Assembly: GCA_949361645.1 (NCBI GenBank)
Contig: OX442424.1
Span: forward strand, 8,662,832 to 8,726,831
Source of the DNA: Spongilla lacustris
Taxonomy: Eukaryota; Porifera; Demospongiae; Spongillida; Spongillidae
Reading direction: 5' to 3'
DNA: 64,000 nt
Below the pieces are notes generated by a model. That model was not told the origin of the DNA. It worked only from the letters and a program-made list of their open reading frames with translations, and did no database searches. Below, piece after piece: positions 1 to 12,420 of this stretch (positions within the stretch are counted from its first letter, which is position 1; each line of letters begins with the position of its first letter). The position numbers were made by a program, and so were the translations under genes.

Positions 1-54
1 CCGGTGTTTGTTTAAATAGAATGATGGTCTCTAATATTATAACATATTAATACA

Positions 55-939
55 ATGGCGAATAAACGCGACACAGTGAAGTTGCAGAGCAAAGATGGAG
101 ATGTATTCACTGTTAAAATTGAAGTTGCTAAAGTTTCTAGGACCATAGCCACGATGCTGGAAGGTTCGATCGCTGACGCAACACAGCTTAGTGATTACTT
201 ATTCTAAATGGTGCCGCCCCACCTCAACCAGATCTTGGCTACGACGAGAATGACATTATTCCTTTGCCGAATGTGGACACACGAATTCTTAAGAAGGTAC
301 TCTGTATTAATTTAATTGAAACGGATCGATGTTCGTGCGCACAGTGTGATGTCACGCGTCATTGAAGGGAATGCTTTGTCTGTCTCAGGTTTTAGCATGG
401 GCTGAACACCTCGTTGAGGAGGTGGAAGAAGAAAACTCCGCGACAGCTGCCAACAGTTCCCCGTCTCCCACCTTACCTATGGCGGAGGCCACTCCCCCCG
501 CCCCGCCCATGGCGCAGCCGCGCTTGCACTCCCAGCCGCGTGTTCCACAGCGGACGCCCAGGAGAGCTGCTAACGCTACTGGCCATCAACTGAGCCTGTG
601 GGACAGCGAGTTCCTGGTCAGAAACAGACAGGATATTTACAGCCTGTTGCTGGTTGGTCCTCACCCAAACATCTCTTGTACACACAAATGTAAATACCTC
701 CCCCACACATGCCACACCCACGCACCTTTCTTTCCTAGGCTGCCAACTACCTTGACATTAAAGGACTCTTGGACATAATCTGCAGAAGCGTGGCTGATGT
801 GATCAAGGGAAAGGACCCCGAAGAGATCAGGAGGACTTTCAGTGCTTCAGATCCCTCATTCAACATGATGGACAGTGTGGAACAAGTTGAGCTTAATTCA
901 GGACCCCCTCCCCCTAGACATCGAGAAACCACAGTGTGA
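55..939 (+). CDS. SKP1: SKP1-like SCF ubiquitin ligase adaptor with a proline-rich insert
   Basis: SKP1 links F-box proteins to cullin-1 in SCF ubiquitin ligases. Four exons join in frame: 55-190, 232-296, 389-652 and 739-939, giving about 221 residues. The N-terminal BTB/POZ part reads [11 protein letters not shown] and, after a 41-nt intron, [13 protein letters not shown]. The C-terminal Skp1 helices carry the signature [12 protein letters not shown] and [12 protein letters not shown]. Family members are near 163 residues. The excess is a Ser/Pro/Ala/Arg-rich segment at about residues 80-130, between the BTB part and the WDSEFL helix, roughly where SKP1 proteins have a short acidic linker. 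The usual C-terminal WCEEK is missing and is replaced by a tail ending RHRETTV. This suggests a diverged paralogue rather than the canonical copy. Identification of the family is secure; orthology is not. Confidence 0.88.
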
Positions 940-1250
940 TGGGTGTGGGGCAACCTCTGGCGTATCTGTTATGTATGTGTGTTTTTTATTTCTGTACTGT
1001 CAGCTGCTATATTGTGCTATGCAGGTCCCACCCCCTGGCAACATCTTGTATAATAATTGTAATGCAACCTGATGGTCATGTGACCACTGAGGGTCATGTG
1101 ACTGCTGATATACAATGGTCATGTGACCATTGAGAATTATTCACTAACTGTGTGGCAGTTAGCCTTCATCCCCTGTCCTCTCTACATGTACTGATGTAAC
1201 AAGATACTTGCCAATGCCTTAATAGGTAAGGATACATTTTGCCATGTTAG
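940..1250. other. 3' flank of the SKP1-like gene, no gene seen
   Basis: This stretch holds short AT-rich sequence and a repeated GGTCATGTGAC motif near 1074-1127. I see no open frame or RNA gene. Confidence 0.5.
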
Positions 1251-1890
1251 TCATCTGGATGCATTCAATGAGGCCAGACAGATGCACCGTAAGGCTCAAG
1301 AGCATTTACACCAGTCCAGCTTGGAGTCCATTCTAGCAAAGTTCACACATGAGTGACAGAGATCAATACGAAGGGCAATAAAAGGCACAACATCAGCTTG
1401 GCTGAATGTGGTCCCATTAGAGAGTTGTCACTTTGACCTAGCACCCTCTTAGTTTAGGGATGGTTTGGCAATTCGATATCAACGGCAACCTTCCTGTATA
1501 CCTATCAAGTGTGATGGATGTAGTACAAATTTCACACTGCAACATGCATTAGACTGTAAGACAGGTGGTCTTGTCATCCAATGACATAACGACTGTCTTA
1601 GGGATATGGCTGCTCAAGTATGGAGTCAGGTTGTACGTGAACCAATAGTCAAAGAGGCTGACTCCAAAGCAGATGGTCTAGGATTGAGGGCCGATCTAGG
1701 CATTCGAGGTGTTTGTATAAAAGTCATTGACACAGACGCACCATCACACCTGCATCGAACACCAGAATCAATTTTGGACTCAGGGGCTCTAGAGAAGAAG
1801 AAGCTATATAAAATGGCAGTGGAAGATAGGCGAGGCTTTTCCAAGAGAGGCAGAACATTTTTGAAGCACATAGTTAGAGCTTGACTTTTA
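1250..1890 (+). pseudogene. Decayed LINE C-terminal region (zinc knuckle and restriction-like endonuclease), family A
   Basis: Conceptual translation across stops gives the order typical of the C-terminus of LINE polyproteins with a restriction-like endonuclease. First comes AWLNVVPLESCHFDL, then a knuckle [20 protein letters not shown], then LRDMAAQV, then ADLGIRGV and DTDAPSHL. Stops interrupt the frame (for example after the knuckle) and no reverse transcriptase domain is present. It is therefore a truncated, dead 3' fragment. It lies directly upstream of a second fragment of a related but different family. Confidence 0.6.
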
Positions 1891-2009
1891 TTTGCTCTGG
1901 CCGAGCATCAAGCTTGTGTCTAAGGGGTCTAGGGTAAAGTGGAGGAGTGGACTAGGCTTTGATGATGGGGCATCACTCCTACAATTATGCAATGGACTTT
2001 ATTATGCAA

Positions 2010-2700
2010 TACATGTAGGCTTTAGCATTTTAAAATGTTATTCTTGTTTTGTTATATTTATACAATTGAGCATGAAAAAAAAATTGCAAAAAAAAATGAA
2101 TTCAGGGTAGCTGTCAAGTGGTGGCTAGGCCTAGATACCTCCCAGGGTTATCAGTGTGCGTTCTGCCCTGCCCACAGTCTGGACCCTCTTGGACACCATG
2201 CATTAACATGCAAATGTGGGGGTGATGTTATTACACGCCATAATGCTCTCAGGGACACTTTAGCGCACTTTCTTCACCGTGCACATGCTTCAATCGAAGT
2301 TGAAGCTGGTGCTGGGCTCTTTCCTGACCATTCACAGTCACGGCCTGCTGATATTCTCGTGAAGCATTGGAATCATGGAAGGCCCGTTGCCCTGGACATC
2401 TCCGTTGTCTCACCGCTAAATCCTTCAACTTTAGCTGAAGCGGGAGCAACAGTTGGTGCAGTCCTTGAGGCAACGGAGAGGAGGAAACACTAGGCCAATG
2501 ATGAAAAGTGTTTAGCTTTAGGGTGGGTCTCAACCCCTCTAGTAGTTGACTCCTATGGGGCTTGGGGTAACGAAGCTTCAATATTTCTGGCTCAGATAAT
2601 TGCTAGGCCTGCCAAAGGCACAGATATCTTTTGAGCTTTTCGCAAACTTGAGCATTTGCCTAACAAGAGCGAATGCCAGAGCCATCCTCCGTAGAATCCC
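2010..2700 (+). pseudogene. Decayed LINE C-terminal region, family B
   Basis: The best open part (2035-2493) reads KWWLGLDTSQGYQCAFC, then GHHALTCKCGGDV, RHNALRDTL, then RPADILV and ALDISVVSP. This is a CCHC-like knuckle followed by a PD-(D/E)xK-type restriction-like endonuclease core. After an in-frame stop the family-specific tail continues as PLVVDSYGAWGNEA and IARPAKG. Stops and the lack of upstream reverse transcriptase show a 5'-truncated inactive copy. The same tail motif recurs on the minus strand near 16150-16230, so this family has several copies in the genome. Confidence 0.65.
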
Positions 2701-2803
2701 ATCTTAACTGTAGTGTGTTTTATATATAGCACGTGTTGTGTGTATGATACTTGTAGTCTGGGTACGAGATTGTAAACAAATCATTCGGTGAACAAGAACG
2801 GAA

Positions 2804-3631
2804 ATGGAGAAATGGGTGTATACGAAAGACGAGATATTCAAACAGATCGATGTGTTGGCTGATGGCATGAGTCCCTGGCAGATGGTGCGAGACCTGATGA
2901 GAAGAGGGGAGCTTAACTATCATGATTATCAGCTAGTTACGAAACTACCGGATGATCGCAGTAAGAACAGTAAACTGTTGGATATTGTTTTAGAACAACG
3001 AGATTCTGAAACGGCACTTCCAGCTATAACGCAGAGTCTTAGACTATTACATCCAAAGTTGGCGGAATGTCTTAGACCTGCTAGTACGTGGGTGCTGTGG
3101 TTGGTAATCACGCCTTCTCTGGCCGCTCACGTGGTGCACTCTCTGCCTAGCTCTGTCAAGTTCAACCACATAGAAACAGGAGCAGGATACCTGTTCCGTC
3201 AGGCCTTTCTCACCGCTGAAGAGAATGAAAACATAGTCCAGCTGTGCCTCGTATTTCCCTACGACACCAGTTCTCCAGAGGCAACGTCCAAGGCTTTGAC
3301 AGCTGGACTGAACCGCTTCAAGTCACGTGATTTGGTTGTTACGAGTGACATCTGTACCAGTGACACAGCAGCCGCTAAGAGTGTCATTATTACAGCACCC
3401 CCTCCTTCTGACCCAGCCTCTCCCACTGCAATGAGAGTAGACAAAGCCATAGAGGCTCAGGCTAGCTCTTTTCCTGGCACCATTGTAACCAAAAAACCAC
3501 TTACTCCGCAATGGGAGTGGGAAAAGTTTGTAACAATAAAGTGTGATGGTGTTGTCAAGGGGCCAGAAGACACAGATACAGCCATGGAGAACAGTTCTCT
3601 TCTTCTATACAACATAATTTCCAACCTATAA
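2804..3631 (+). CDS. Orphan protein with a CARD-like N-terminus
   Basis: This is an uninterrupted 275-residue frame with a start codon shortly after an AT-rich stretch. Residues about 1-95 have the hydrophobic spacing of a death-fold (CARD-type) helical bundle, especially LLDIVLEQRDSETALPAITQ, where CARDs have a helix ending in a short polar turn before the last helices. Residues 95-200 form a mixed alpha/beta segment I do not recognise. The C-terminal third is Ser/Thr/Pro-rich and then more ordered around TPQWEWEKF. No catalytic or membrane segment is visible. If the CARD reading is right, a role in death or innate signalling is plausible, but no function can be assigned. It is convergent with NDUFA9, with ends 25 bp apart. 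Confidence 0.6.
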   Translation: MEKWVYTKDEIFKQIDVLADGMSPWQMVRDLMRRGELNYHDYQLVTKLPDDRSKNSKLLDIVLEQRDSETALPAITQSLRLLHPKLAECLRPASTWVLWLVITPSLAAHVVHSLPSSVKFNHIETGAGYLFRQAFLTAEENENIVQLCLVFPYDTSSPEATSKALTAGLNRFKSRDLVVTSDICTSDTAAAKSVIITAPPPSDPASPTAMRVDKAIEAQASSFPGTIVTKKPLTPQWEWEKFVTIKCDGVVKGPEDTDTAMENSSLLLYNIISNL

Positions 3632-3656
3632 TAGAATGCATTTGTGTGTTTGTGCA

Positions 3657-4311
3657 CTAAGCCCTTCTGACAATGGGTTGTATGTCATCAACAGGTTTGT
3701 TGTAGTCCAAGAACCCTCTGTAGCGCCTCATGATAGCAATACATTTCTCTTCAACTGGTGTGGGAGTGATGCCCACGTCCTCCAGGCCTGGCAGTCCAGG
3801 GGTTGGCACATTGGAGAGGTACATCTGTGTATGGGGATGGTGAGGTCATGAAGGTGGGTGGGTGGGGGATTACCCTTGTAAGAATGTCCCTCGACAAGTG
3901 TGGGATAAATGGAGACTGCTCAAGACAGTACGCACCAAACCTGATCACCAAGGATATGGGTATGGGTACATCACGTCAAAGGCAGGCTGGAATGGAATGG
4001 AACCCACCTTATTAGTGGCTTGGGGACAGGTACTGGGCGGAAGGGCCTGTACATCATCTTGTACAGATACTCCACCAGGTCGTACAGCAGGTACTTATTG
4101 GGGCTACGATAGAAGACAGCCACAGGGGTATGGTCAGCAAGACTGGCAAAAATGGACATATACTCACCCAGTGAGCTCGTAAGTATTGCCCTCAGTTGAA
4201 GGATCAGAGATGATGTTGGCCACAGCACCAGCTATGTCACCAACCTGTGCAAACAGGGACGTGTATATTTCATGGGACACACACGGGCGGGGGGGGGGGG
4301 GGGGGGGGGGG

Positions 4312-4360
<49 letters not shown>

Positions 4361-5400
4361 GGAACAAACACATACAACATGGAAGGGACATGCTTTCAAA
4401 CACTAAAACAGCTCACATAGATTGGCATCTTGTGTGTCTTAAAGCCATAATCCACCAATGGGATGAGACCCAGGGGCAACGCCCTCAACTTCCCATAGAA
4501 GTTGAAAAACCTGTCTTCATGTCCAAAGGTGTCAGCTGGGCGTACAATGGTGGCATTAGGGAAAGCATCTCTCACTGCTTCTTCACCCAGGGCCTACAAT
4601 GGGGAGGGACTAGTTGTGAGGGCAATGCACACAGATGTGTGTAACCTTGGTCTGCAAGAACTTTGATGGAGAGTCTTTGGAGGCATTAAGAGCGGAGAAG
4701 TGGATGAGTCTTGATACACCCGCACGATGAGCAGCTGCTGCAATTGCTCTTGCCCCTATGACATGAGTGTCTTCAAACTTGAAGTTCCTTATGGTGGTAT
4801 AAAGGTCGAGGAAGTGTTGAGGTGTTGAGATATAGGAGAGGTTGGGAGGTGTGGCATAAAGACTAGGGGTTCTCAAGAAAGGTGTCCTAGCTTACCGAGT
4901 TTCATAGTCCCGTCCCACGAGATTGATGACTACGTTCGAGTACTTCAAGGCTCTCTCGATGGATGCAATATCTCTCAGATTGTATTGCTGCAAAGTTAGC
5001 AACGCCCACACTCATTTGCACAATTTTCACAGGACTGACTCACGTACCAGGAACAGCACCTGGCCGAGGTCTCCCATCGGTCGCAAGTGCCTGTAGTCGT
5101 GTTCGTCTCCTCGATAGGGCACCACTATTTGGGAACCGACGCGACCTATGGTATAAAGCCTTTATCTTTATGTCAAGAGGACACTTTAATTGCTTCGCTA
5201 CCTAGCCTGTTCACAATGTATCGACCATAGAAGCCAGTTGCACCAAACACGGTAGCGACAATGCCACTAAATGAAGAACGCCCGCCTGTCCCTCGTTTAA
5301 GCTGGGTACTCAATCGTCGCTGCAAAAGGAAGGTAAACATTCGCTAGCTCACGCAACGGTACATACCACGAAGACTGAAGGCGGCAATACTTTCCACCAT
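3657..5400 (-). CDS. NDUFA9: NADH dehydrogenase (ubiquinone) 1 alpha subcomplex subunit 9, mitochondrial complex I
   Basis: NDUFA9 is an atypical short-chain dehydrogenase/reductase subunit of complex I on the matrix side. Exons read by eye encode [15 protein letters not shown] (nucleotide-binding loop), [104 protein letters not shown] and a C-terminus [19 protein letters not shown]. All are in family order. The start ATG is at 5400-5398. The first intron appears to be only 33 nt if the first exon ends before GTGAGC. One intron carries a G23 tract next to a (CA)n run (4289-4358). The gene is divergent from NUDT21, with 165 bp between start codons. Confidence 0.92.
4289..4358. repeat. G23 homopolymer plus (CA)n microsatellite in an NDUFA9 intron
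   Basis: A run of 23 G at 4289-4311 is followed by (AC)n to 4358 on the + strand. Both lie in the intron before the exon coding [12 protein letters not shown]. Confidence 0.9.
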
Positions 5401-6227
<827 letters not shown>

Positions 6228-6332
6228 ATACTTCAAAATCACATATATAAACACACATGTGCAAACACAACACACACAGACTGTATATTAGACAATGTGT
6301 CTGTTGTTCATTGTGGTATTTGGTAATAAATC

Positions 6333-9300
6333 CTAAAGGTTTCCCCAGTCTTCCCATCCTCCTCCCCATTCCTCTCCTACCTGTAAAAAGGGGGGGGATG
6401 TGATTAGAACCCACCCTCCTCCCCCTACCACTTACAGGTTCACTGGAGGTAGCCTGGTATGTCAGGGCTGTGGTTACCCCTCTCTGGTTTGGCAGTGGTA
6501 CACTGGCTGGCTGTATGCTGGGTGCCATGCCCAGCTCAGCAAAGACATCTGGCTCTCCTGGCCACAACATGGCTTTTAGCTCTAACTGCTCCTTGCCTTC
6601 TTGACCAGCACTTCTGGAGGACCCTTCTTGACCAGCACTTCTGGAGGCCCCATCTTGACCAGCACTTCTGGAGGCCCCATCTTGATCAGCACTTCTGGAG
6701 GAGGATCCACTAAGACCTGAGTATCCATTTTGGTCCACAGTACTATTGAACCCATTCACTGGACCACTGCTAAAGTGGGACTGGGAACCCTCACGATGGA
6801 TAACTGGTAAGCATTCAGGCTGTTGGGGGTAGTGTCCTTAGATACCTATTACAACGGCTATTCTGGCTGACCTTGTCAACCTTATGAAGATCAACTGGTT
6901 CCATCTCAAGAGACTGCTCTGTGTCATCAAGGGACTTTCCGTCATCAATGGACACTCTTTCATCATCAAGGGACTTTCCCTCATCATCAAAGGACACTCC
7001 ATCATCATTCAGGGAGCTCCCCTCATCATGACAGGTCTTGCTTTGACCTGTAAGGGACCTTTCCATACCACTTAGTCCTTCCTGGTAGCCATCTTGTACA
7101 CCTCCTGAGTGTAGCTGGTCAGCAGAAGATGGCCATAATCCTTCTGAGATATCTGACCCCTGATGGTCATTATTGGGTGAACAGATATTGTTGCAGACAG
7201 CCATGTTGGATGCTTACCTCATTGACTGAGGTTTCCAAGGATGCACGTGTGGCTAGGAAGGGAAATGATCCCAAAGATGCATCACAGTATTACTGTGCTC
7301 ACCCAGCTTGAGTGGTGCCTGCGCTTTGACCTTTAACCTTTCTCTTCTCTCTCTCTGATGCTCACGATTTGCCCGATCTTGGCGCTTTGAATTTGAAAAT
7401 GTCTCTGATGGAGTGGCCCCCCCTTCTACATCAGACGATCCTGGTATGATGGGGGGTGACAACACCTTAGATGGTCCATTGGCACCTATGGTGCTCTCAG
7501 AGGTTTCCATGGATACAGATCTGCTGATGCTGGTGGTCTCCATGTTTAAGATCTTGCTCCAGGGCAAGCTGCCGGCAAAGATGGCCTTACCAGGTGTCCC
7601 CACTACTGCCTTCGCCCCAATGAGAGGAACAAGATCACCAAGAGCGTGCAGCGTGGATGATACTAACTCATCACAACTGTCCCTTAGTCCTACCAGTACC
7701 TGGGGAGGGAGGGAGGAAGGGAGGGGGCAGGGGAGGGAGGAGGTGGGGAGAGTGAGAAAGCAGTAGCAAATGGAAGAAGACGATTGCAATTCTTACTTCT
7801 GGAAGGACAATTGTCTTCAAGTCATCACTCGTACAGAGTGGAGCGAATGCACCCAGGTACTTCAGGAGGATGAACCGAACCTGCTTGTCCCGTGACTCCA
7901 ACAGGTTCAGCAAAACAGAGATCACATGGGCACTAGGTAACCAAGACAACCAAACTCACATATACACCATACCATATTTAGAACCATATAGGACCACACC
8001 CCTATGAAGCCCACACATGTGCACAAGTACATAACATTAACATGCACACACACACTTACACAAACAACTCTTGTGTGAACAGCGGCTTGAGAGAGGGAGG
8101 CAGAGAAGCATCAGAAGGGTGCTCCAAGGTTGCCATGGTTGCTAAGGGAGGTTCAGGAGTGAGCACAGCACTCCAAAAGGGATAGTGTGCTGTCTCGGAC
8201 ACAATGAGAGGGGTAAGGAGGAGGGGCATGATGAGCTCTGCAACCATCTTTGGAGGCAGTGGCCGCAGCCTATCAAGAAGGGAACTAAAGAAGATGTTCT
8301 TGTCTTCTGTGGAGTGTAGGGTGAGGTTGGTGAGGAAGTCAGCTATAGCCCCAATGTCACTCTTCATCCACACCTGCTGGGAGACAGCCAGTGCAGATGG
8401 TCGCACCTGAGGAGGGGGGATATCACTGTTATTATTGTACCTTTAAAGGTTCTGCCCACCTGCACCTCCCCAACAGTTGCTATGACTACTAATATAAAAG
8501 ATGGCTGACAACCCACATTATAATTATTTAACACCTTGTGAAGGGGTGGAGAGGGAAGGGGGCACAAACACTTCCATCATCACAGGACCACTCTCACCAC
8601 AACCGTCTTACTTGGCCACACCCACACCCTTACTTGGCCACACCCACACCCTTACTTGCGTATCATGATTCAACATTTCCTCCTGCACGTATCTCAATAT
8701 GCTGGTGCCCAGACCACTAGTTCCCTTGGGCAGATCCAGCATCAGTTGGCCACAGGCCCATATGTCCCTGCTGTGACAAGGAACTCCTGGTTTCATGGTT
8801 GGAGCCTACAAGATTGAAATTCACTTGGTAATGTCTCCAATGCCCTCCTGTATACCACCTCCCCCTCCCTTCACAATACCACCTCCCCCTCCCCTCACAA
8901 TACCACCTCTCCCTCCCTTCACAATACCACCTCCCCCTCCCCTCACAATACCACCTCTCCCTCCCTTCATAATACCACCTCTCCTCCCTTCACAATACCA
9001 CCTCTTCTCTTCTCCTCCTCTCCATCATCCTTTTCTCTTCTCCTTGCAACATACACACACACACACACAAACACACCCACCCACCTTATCCTCAGGGGGG
9101 ATGGCCTTAAGGTGTCTGTAAGTAGCAATGGATGACAAGAACTGTGAAATTGAGTGGGAGGATGGAGGTAGGAGGGAGATGATGGAGGTAGGAGGGAGAG
9201 GGTGGAAGTAGGAGGGAGAGGGTGGAGGTAGGATGGGGAGGGTGGAAGTAGGAGGGAGAGGGTGGAGGTAAGAGGATGAGGGCGAGGATGGAGGTAGGAA

Positions 9301-9975
9301 GATGAGGTGGAGGTAAGATGGGGAGGGTGTAGGTATGATGATGGGGGAGGGTGGAGGTAGGAGGGTGAGGAGGATGAAGGGCAGTGGTTCAAGCATTGCC
9401 ATCATAATAGCATCCCTCTTCCCCTCCCCTCCTCCTCACCACAGCATCAATCTTGCTGTGAAGCTGTGCACACTCAAGGCCTCCCAACTTCCACCTGTTG
9501 TTCACAGCGCCAACATAGACACATCCTGTGTGCAGATTGTTGTGGGAGAGCTTAGCTCTGGTGTGAAGGAAGTCCAGGCCAAGGAGGACGTCTTTCCACC
9601 CAAGCACCCTGACCTCCATCTGCAGGTCATCTGTCAGATTGAGTAATGGCACTACCACCTCCGTCGTCATCACAATGCGCTCGCTACAGGTCTCGGAGCC
9701 TAAAAACTTGAGCACGTTAGGGTGTCGTAGGATCCGAAGGTGCTGCAAAGCAGGTGTGCGTTCGCTCGTGGTATAGAATGCACGCGGTCTGGACCCACCT
9801 CTAACGCTGTCTTGCAAAGATCGTCGCGAAAACTACCATCCGTGAGATGGGTGAACTCACAGACTTTTCCATCTTCCGTATCCTTACACAGAACTGTCCA
9901 AGGACTGTTCGAATCTTGGCTCTGCAGTGGAGCAACAGTGGGTCCGACCGCGTTCCTGCTCTCCTCGTTCCCCAT
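6333..9975 (-). CDS. SCYL3: SCY1-like pseudokinase, SCYL3 type
   Basis: SCYL proteins are catalytically weak kinases followed by HEAT repeats and act in Golgi traffic and cell adhesion. The first exon starts MGNEES, an N-myristoylation consensus as in SCYL3. Kinase-like blocks follow: LRILRHPNVLKFLG, GLDFLHTRAKLSHNNLHTG (the HRD position is changed to SHN), RWKLGGLE in place of DFG, and SRDIWACGQLMLDL. HEAT-type blocks are FLTNLTLHSTEDKN, KQVRFILLKYLGAFAPL and VLVGLRDSCDELVSSTLHA. A low-complexity acidic tail with 27-bp coding repeats (about 6600-6707) ends in EEWGGGWEDWGNL. The stop is at 6335-6333. Several introns hold purine- or pyrimidine-rich minisatellites. Exon borders were not all resolved. 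The family is certain; SCYL3 is favoured over SCYL1 and SCYL2 by the myristoylation site and the SHNN motif. Confidence 0.87.
8855..9385. repeat. Pyrimidine/purine-rich minisatellites in SCYL3 introns
   Basis: At 8855-9005 on the + strand are repeats of ACAATACCACCTCCCCCTCC type. A (CA)n tract follows at about 9050-9070. At 9153-9385 are repeats of GGAGGTAGGAGGGAGAGGGT type. They give spurious long frames on both strands. Confidence 0.8.
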
Positions 9976-10399
9976 TAATTAGTGCAATTTTTTTTTTTTA
10001 TCGGCAAATAAGAACACGTTGAGTGCGTGAAATCACCATTGCATGTGGATATTTAAACCAAAACGCGTAAACTTTTTTTCTTGCGGTGTGTAATCACCAA
10101 ACCATCACACAAACATCTTCAAAACTTACACAAAAACAGAACAAAACATTCAATAATTTCACTGCCCCTGCCACCCCCTGCTGATGATGTCATACACCTC
10201 CTGCAGATGATGTCATACACCCCTGCAGATGATGTCATACACACCATCCTCTGTTGGTGGGCAGTGAATCAATCTGAAGAGAGAGGGAACACCAGAGTGT
10301 TAACATGCGTACATTACTCGTTTGCTCATACTGTGTGACCATACTTTAAAATATTGTTATTAATGATGTTATTGACATTAATTAATGTTATTAATGTGG
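9976..10399. other. Intergenic: SCYL3 upstream region and 3' flank of GSTK1 copy A
   Basis: The stretch contains a T/A tract near 9988-10000 and three tandem copies of a GATGATGTCATACAC-type motif near 10183-10245. No gene is recognised. Confidence 0.5.
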
Positions 10400-11533
10400 T
10401 TACAGACGAGCCTTGTGTTCCACAAGTGGCCCCTCCCACTTCTCTCCCAGTAGGTGAGCTACGAGTTCCATGCGGTCGCTCCCAAAGAACTCTTCCTTCT
10501 TGTCCCCAATATGGGCCACTATGAATGGGGCCCCATATGCCTGCAATGGAGAACACTGAAAGTGGTGCATGAAACACAGCTGTAAGCCACACCCCTAAGT
10601 CCAGTGCTTCCTGTGTGGTCCTCTTCAACTCTTCCTTCACTTCCTGAGATTCAATTTGACCAATCAGATCACTTGCAGTGTCCTTTGTTAGTCCTGCTGC
10701 CTGACAGGCCTGCTGCAGACTATCTTGTCTTGTTATATCCTCATCCTATTGGACATCACGTGCTATCAGGCCACACCCACCACCCTCATCCTATTGGACC
10801 TATCAGGCCCTCATCCTATTGGACATCATGTGCTATCAGGCCACACCCACCACCCACACTCACTCTTGACCAAATCCTCAACCACAGTTGCCTGGACACG
10901 CCCTCTAGATTCTGAGGAGACTTCATCTTGATGGCAGTGAGGAGACGCTGAGCTGACAGAGATCCTTTGACAAACAGAGTATCCTCTGCGTTCTTATGGA
11001 GAATGCGAACATAACTCCAGTTGTGATGGAAGGACCATCAACTCACAGATGGAGGGTGCAGAGGGATGGCGTAGTAAGCTGATAGCCTCACTATGTCTTT
11101 GTCAATGTGTTTGGCCTTCACTGGGACCAGTCTCGGAGACTTGTTTTCTGCGAAAATAGTTAGCTAATGCTTTTACCAGGCAATAACACACAAAGAACCA
11201 GCTAGTGCTAGTGTGAGCCAGGGGCAGCTGGTGGCGAATACAGGTCAAGTGTGGAATGACAGAGGACGGGAATTAACGGAGGTGAACGGAAGAAGGCACG
11301 ATGTTCGGGCTGCATGCCTAGTGTAACTAACCGCTCCCTTTCAGAACACCTCCCAAAAAGAACGGGCATAACCGAAGTTCCATGTTCCACCTCTGCCTGT
11401 AGCGACACAGGGTCTATCGGGGGGGAGAGGGTGGGCTTATAGGTCGTTACCTAACGTGCCTTTATCGTACCTCGAAGCCTATCCACGAGTACGGAGAGAT
11501 AACATCGTAAAACAGCTGCACTACTTTTGCCAT
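10400..11533 (-). CDS. GSTK1: Glutathione S-transferase kappa, tandem copy A
   Basis: Kappa GSTs have a DsbA/thioredoxin fold and conjugate glutathione in mitochondria and peroxisomes. Exons encode [16 protein letters not shown] (the catalytic Ser is in SPYSW), [72 protein letters not shown] and [33 protein letters not shown]. The C-terminus ends KARL, a PTS1-like peroxisomal tripeptide (ARL) as in human GSTK1. The start is at 11533 and the stop at 10402-10400. It shares long near-identical stretches with the next copy upstream, which marks a recent tandem duplication. Confidence 0.93.
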
Positions 11534-12420
11534 ATTGTCGGACGCTACAGCGTAAATAGGCCACGCCTCCGCTGTTAATAATTGTGTGCGATAACCGGGG
11601 ATATATCAGTGTAGGTGTGGTGAGGTCCGTTACCAAGGTGTCATCCTGGACAGGAAGCTTCTGCCCTCATGGCTATATGTATTGTACTTCTGGTGTGTGC
11701 ATGTGTTCATCTCCGCATATTTAACAGAATCACATAATAGTTTAAAATTTAACACAAGTTAATTTTGATAAACATTCTACTATATAGTACTAGCGCATAG
11801 CATCTAGAAGAAATCATGGTTAATTAAACCATCCACAATCAAGCACACTGCAAAAATAAGAACTGGTGCTACTATTTCTCAGGTAGATATCAGGTCCCTC
11901 TAGCTCCAGATATTACGGCCAACAACCTCCTCTTGCTTTCAACCTTCATCTGGACACACCTCTAGGCACACCTGGCATTAAAGGGTGCCTGAGTTGGCTG
12001 ATGTAAGTAAAATAATTATACCTTTCATAGCCACTTGGTGGTGTATCAATGGCAGCAGTACTGACAGTTCGTCATGGGGGTGTGGCACATGCAATGTGGG
12101 TCATTCCAAAAAAGCTGCTGCTAAATTCTAGATGTTATGATGGTGAGGTCAGGGATCTACTACACTGTGGTTAGACAAAGACAAATAGCAGTAAAGGAAG
12201 AATTGGTCCCTGAAGATGTATGCACTTCACAAAGACATTCATTATGGATCTCCTGCAGGCCCATCCCATAAAGAAGGCTCCGCCCATGGCACCTGTGGCT
12301 TATTTAGAGATTAATAACTGACCAATCGCATTGTGCACACTATATATATATAATTAGAAACAAAAAATACAATGTTGTTATTAACATTAACATTAATTAA
12401 TGTTAATGTTATTAATGTGG
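11534..12420. other. Spacer between the two GSTK1 copies
   Basis: About 890 bp hold the presumed promoter of copy A and the 3' flank of copy B. I see no coding exon or RNA gene. The last bases before the copy B stop (ATTAATGTTATTAATGTGG type) match the same position in copy A, so the duplication includes 3' flanking DNA. Confidence 0.6.
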
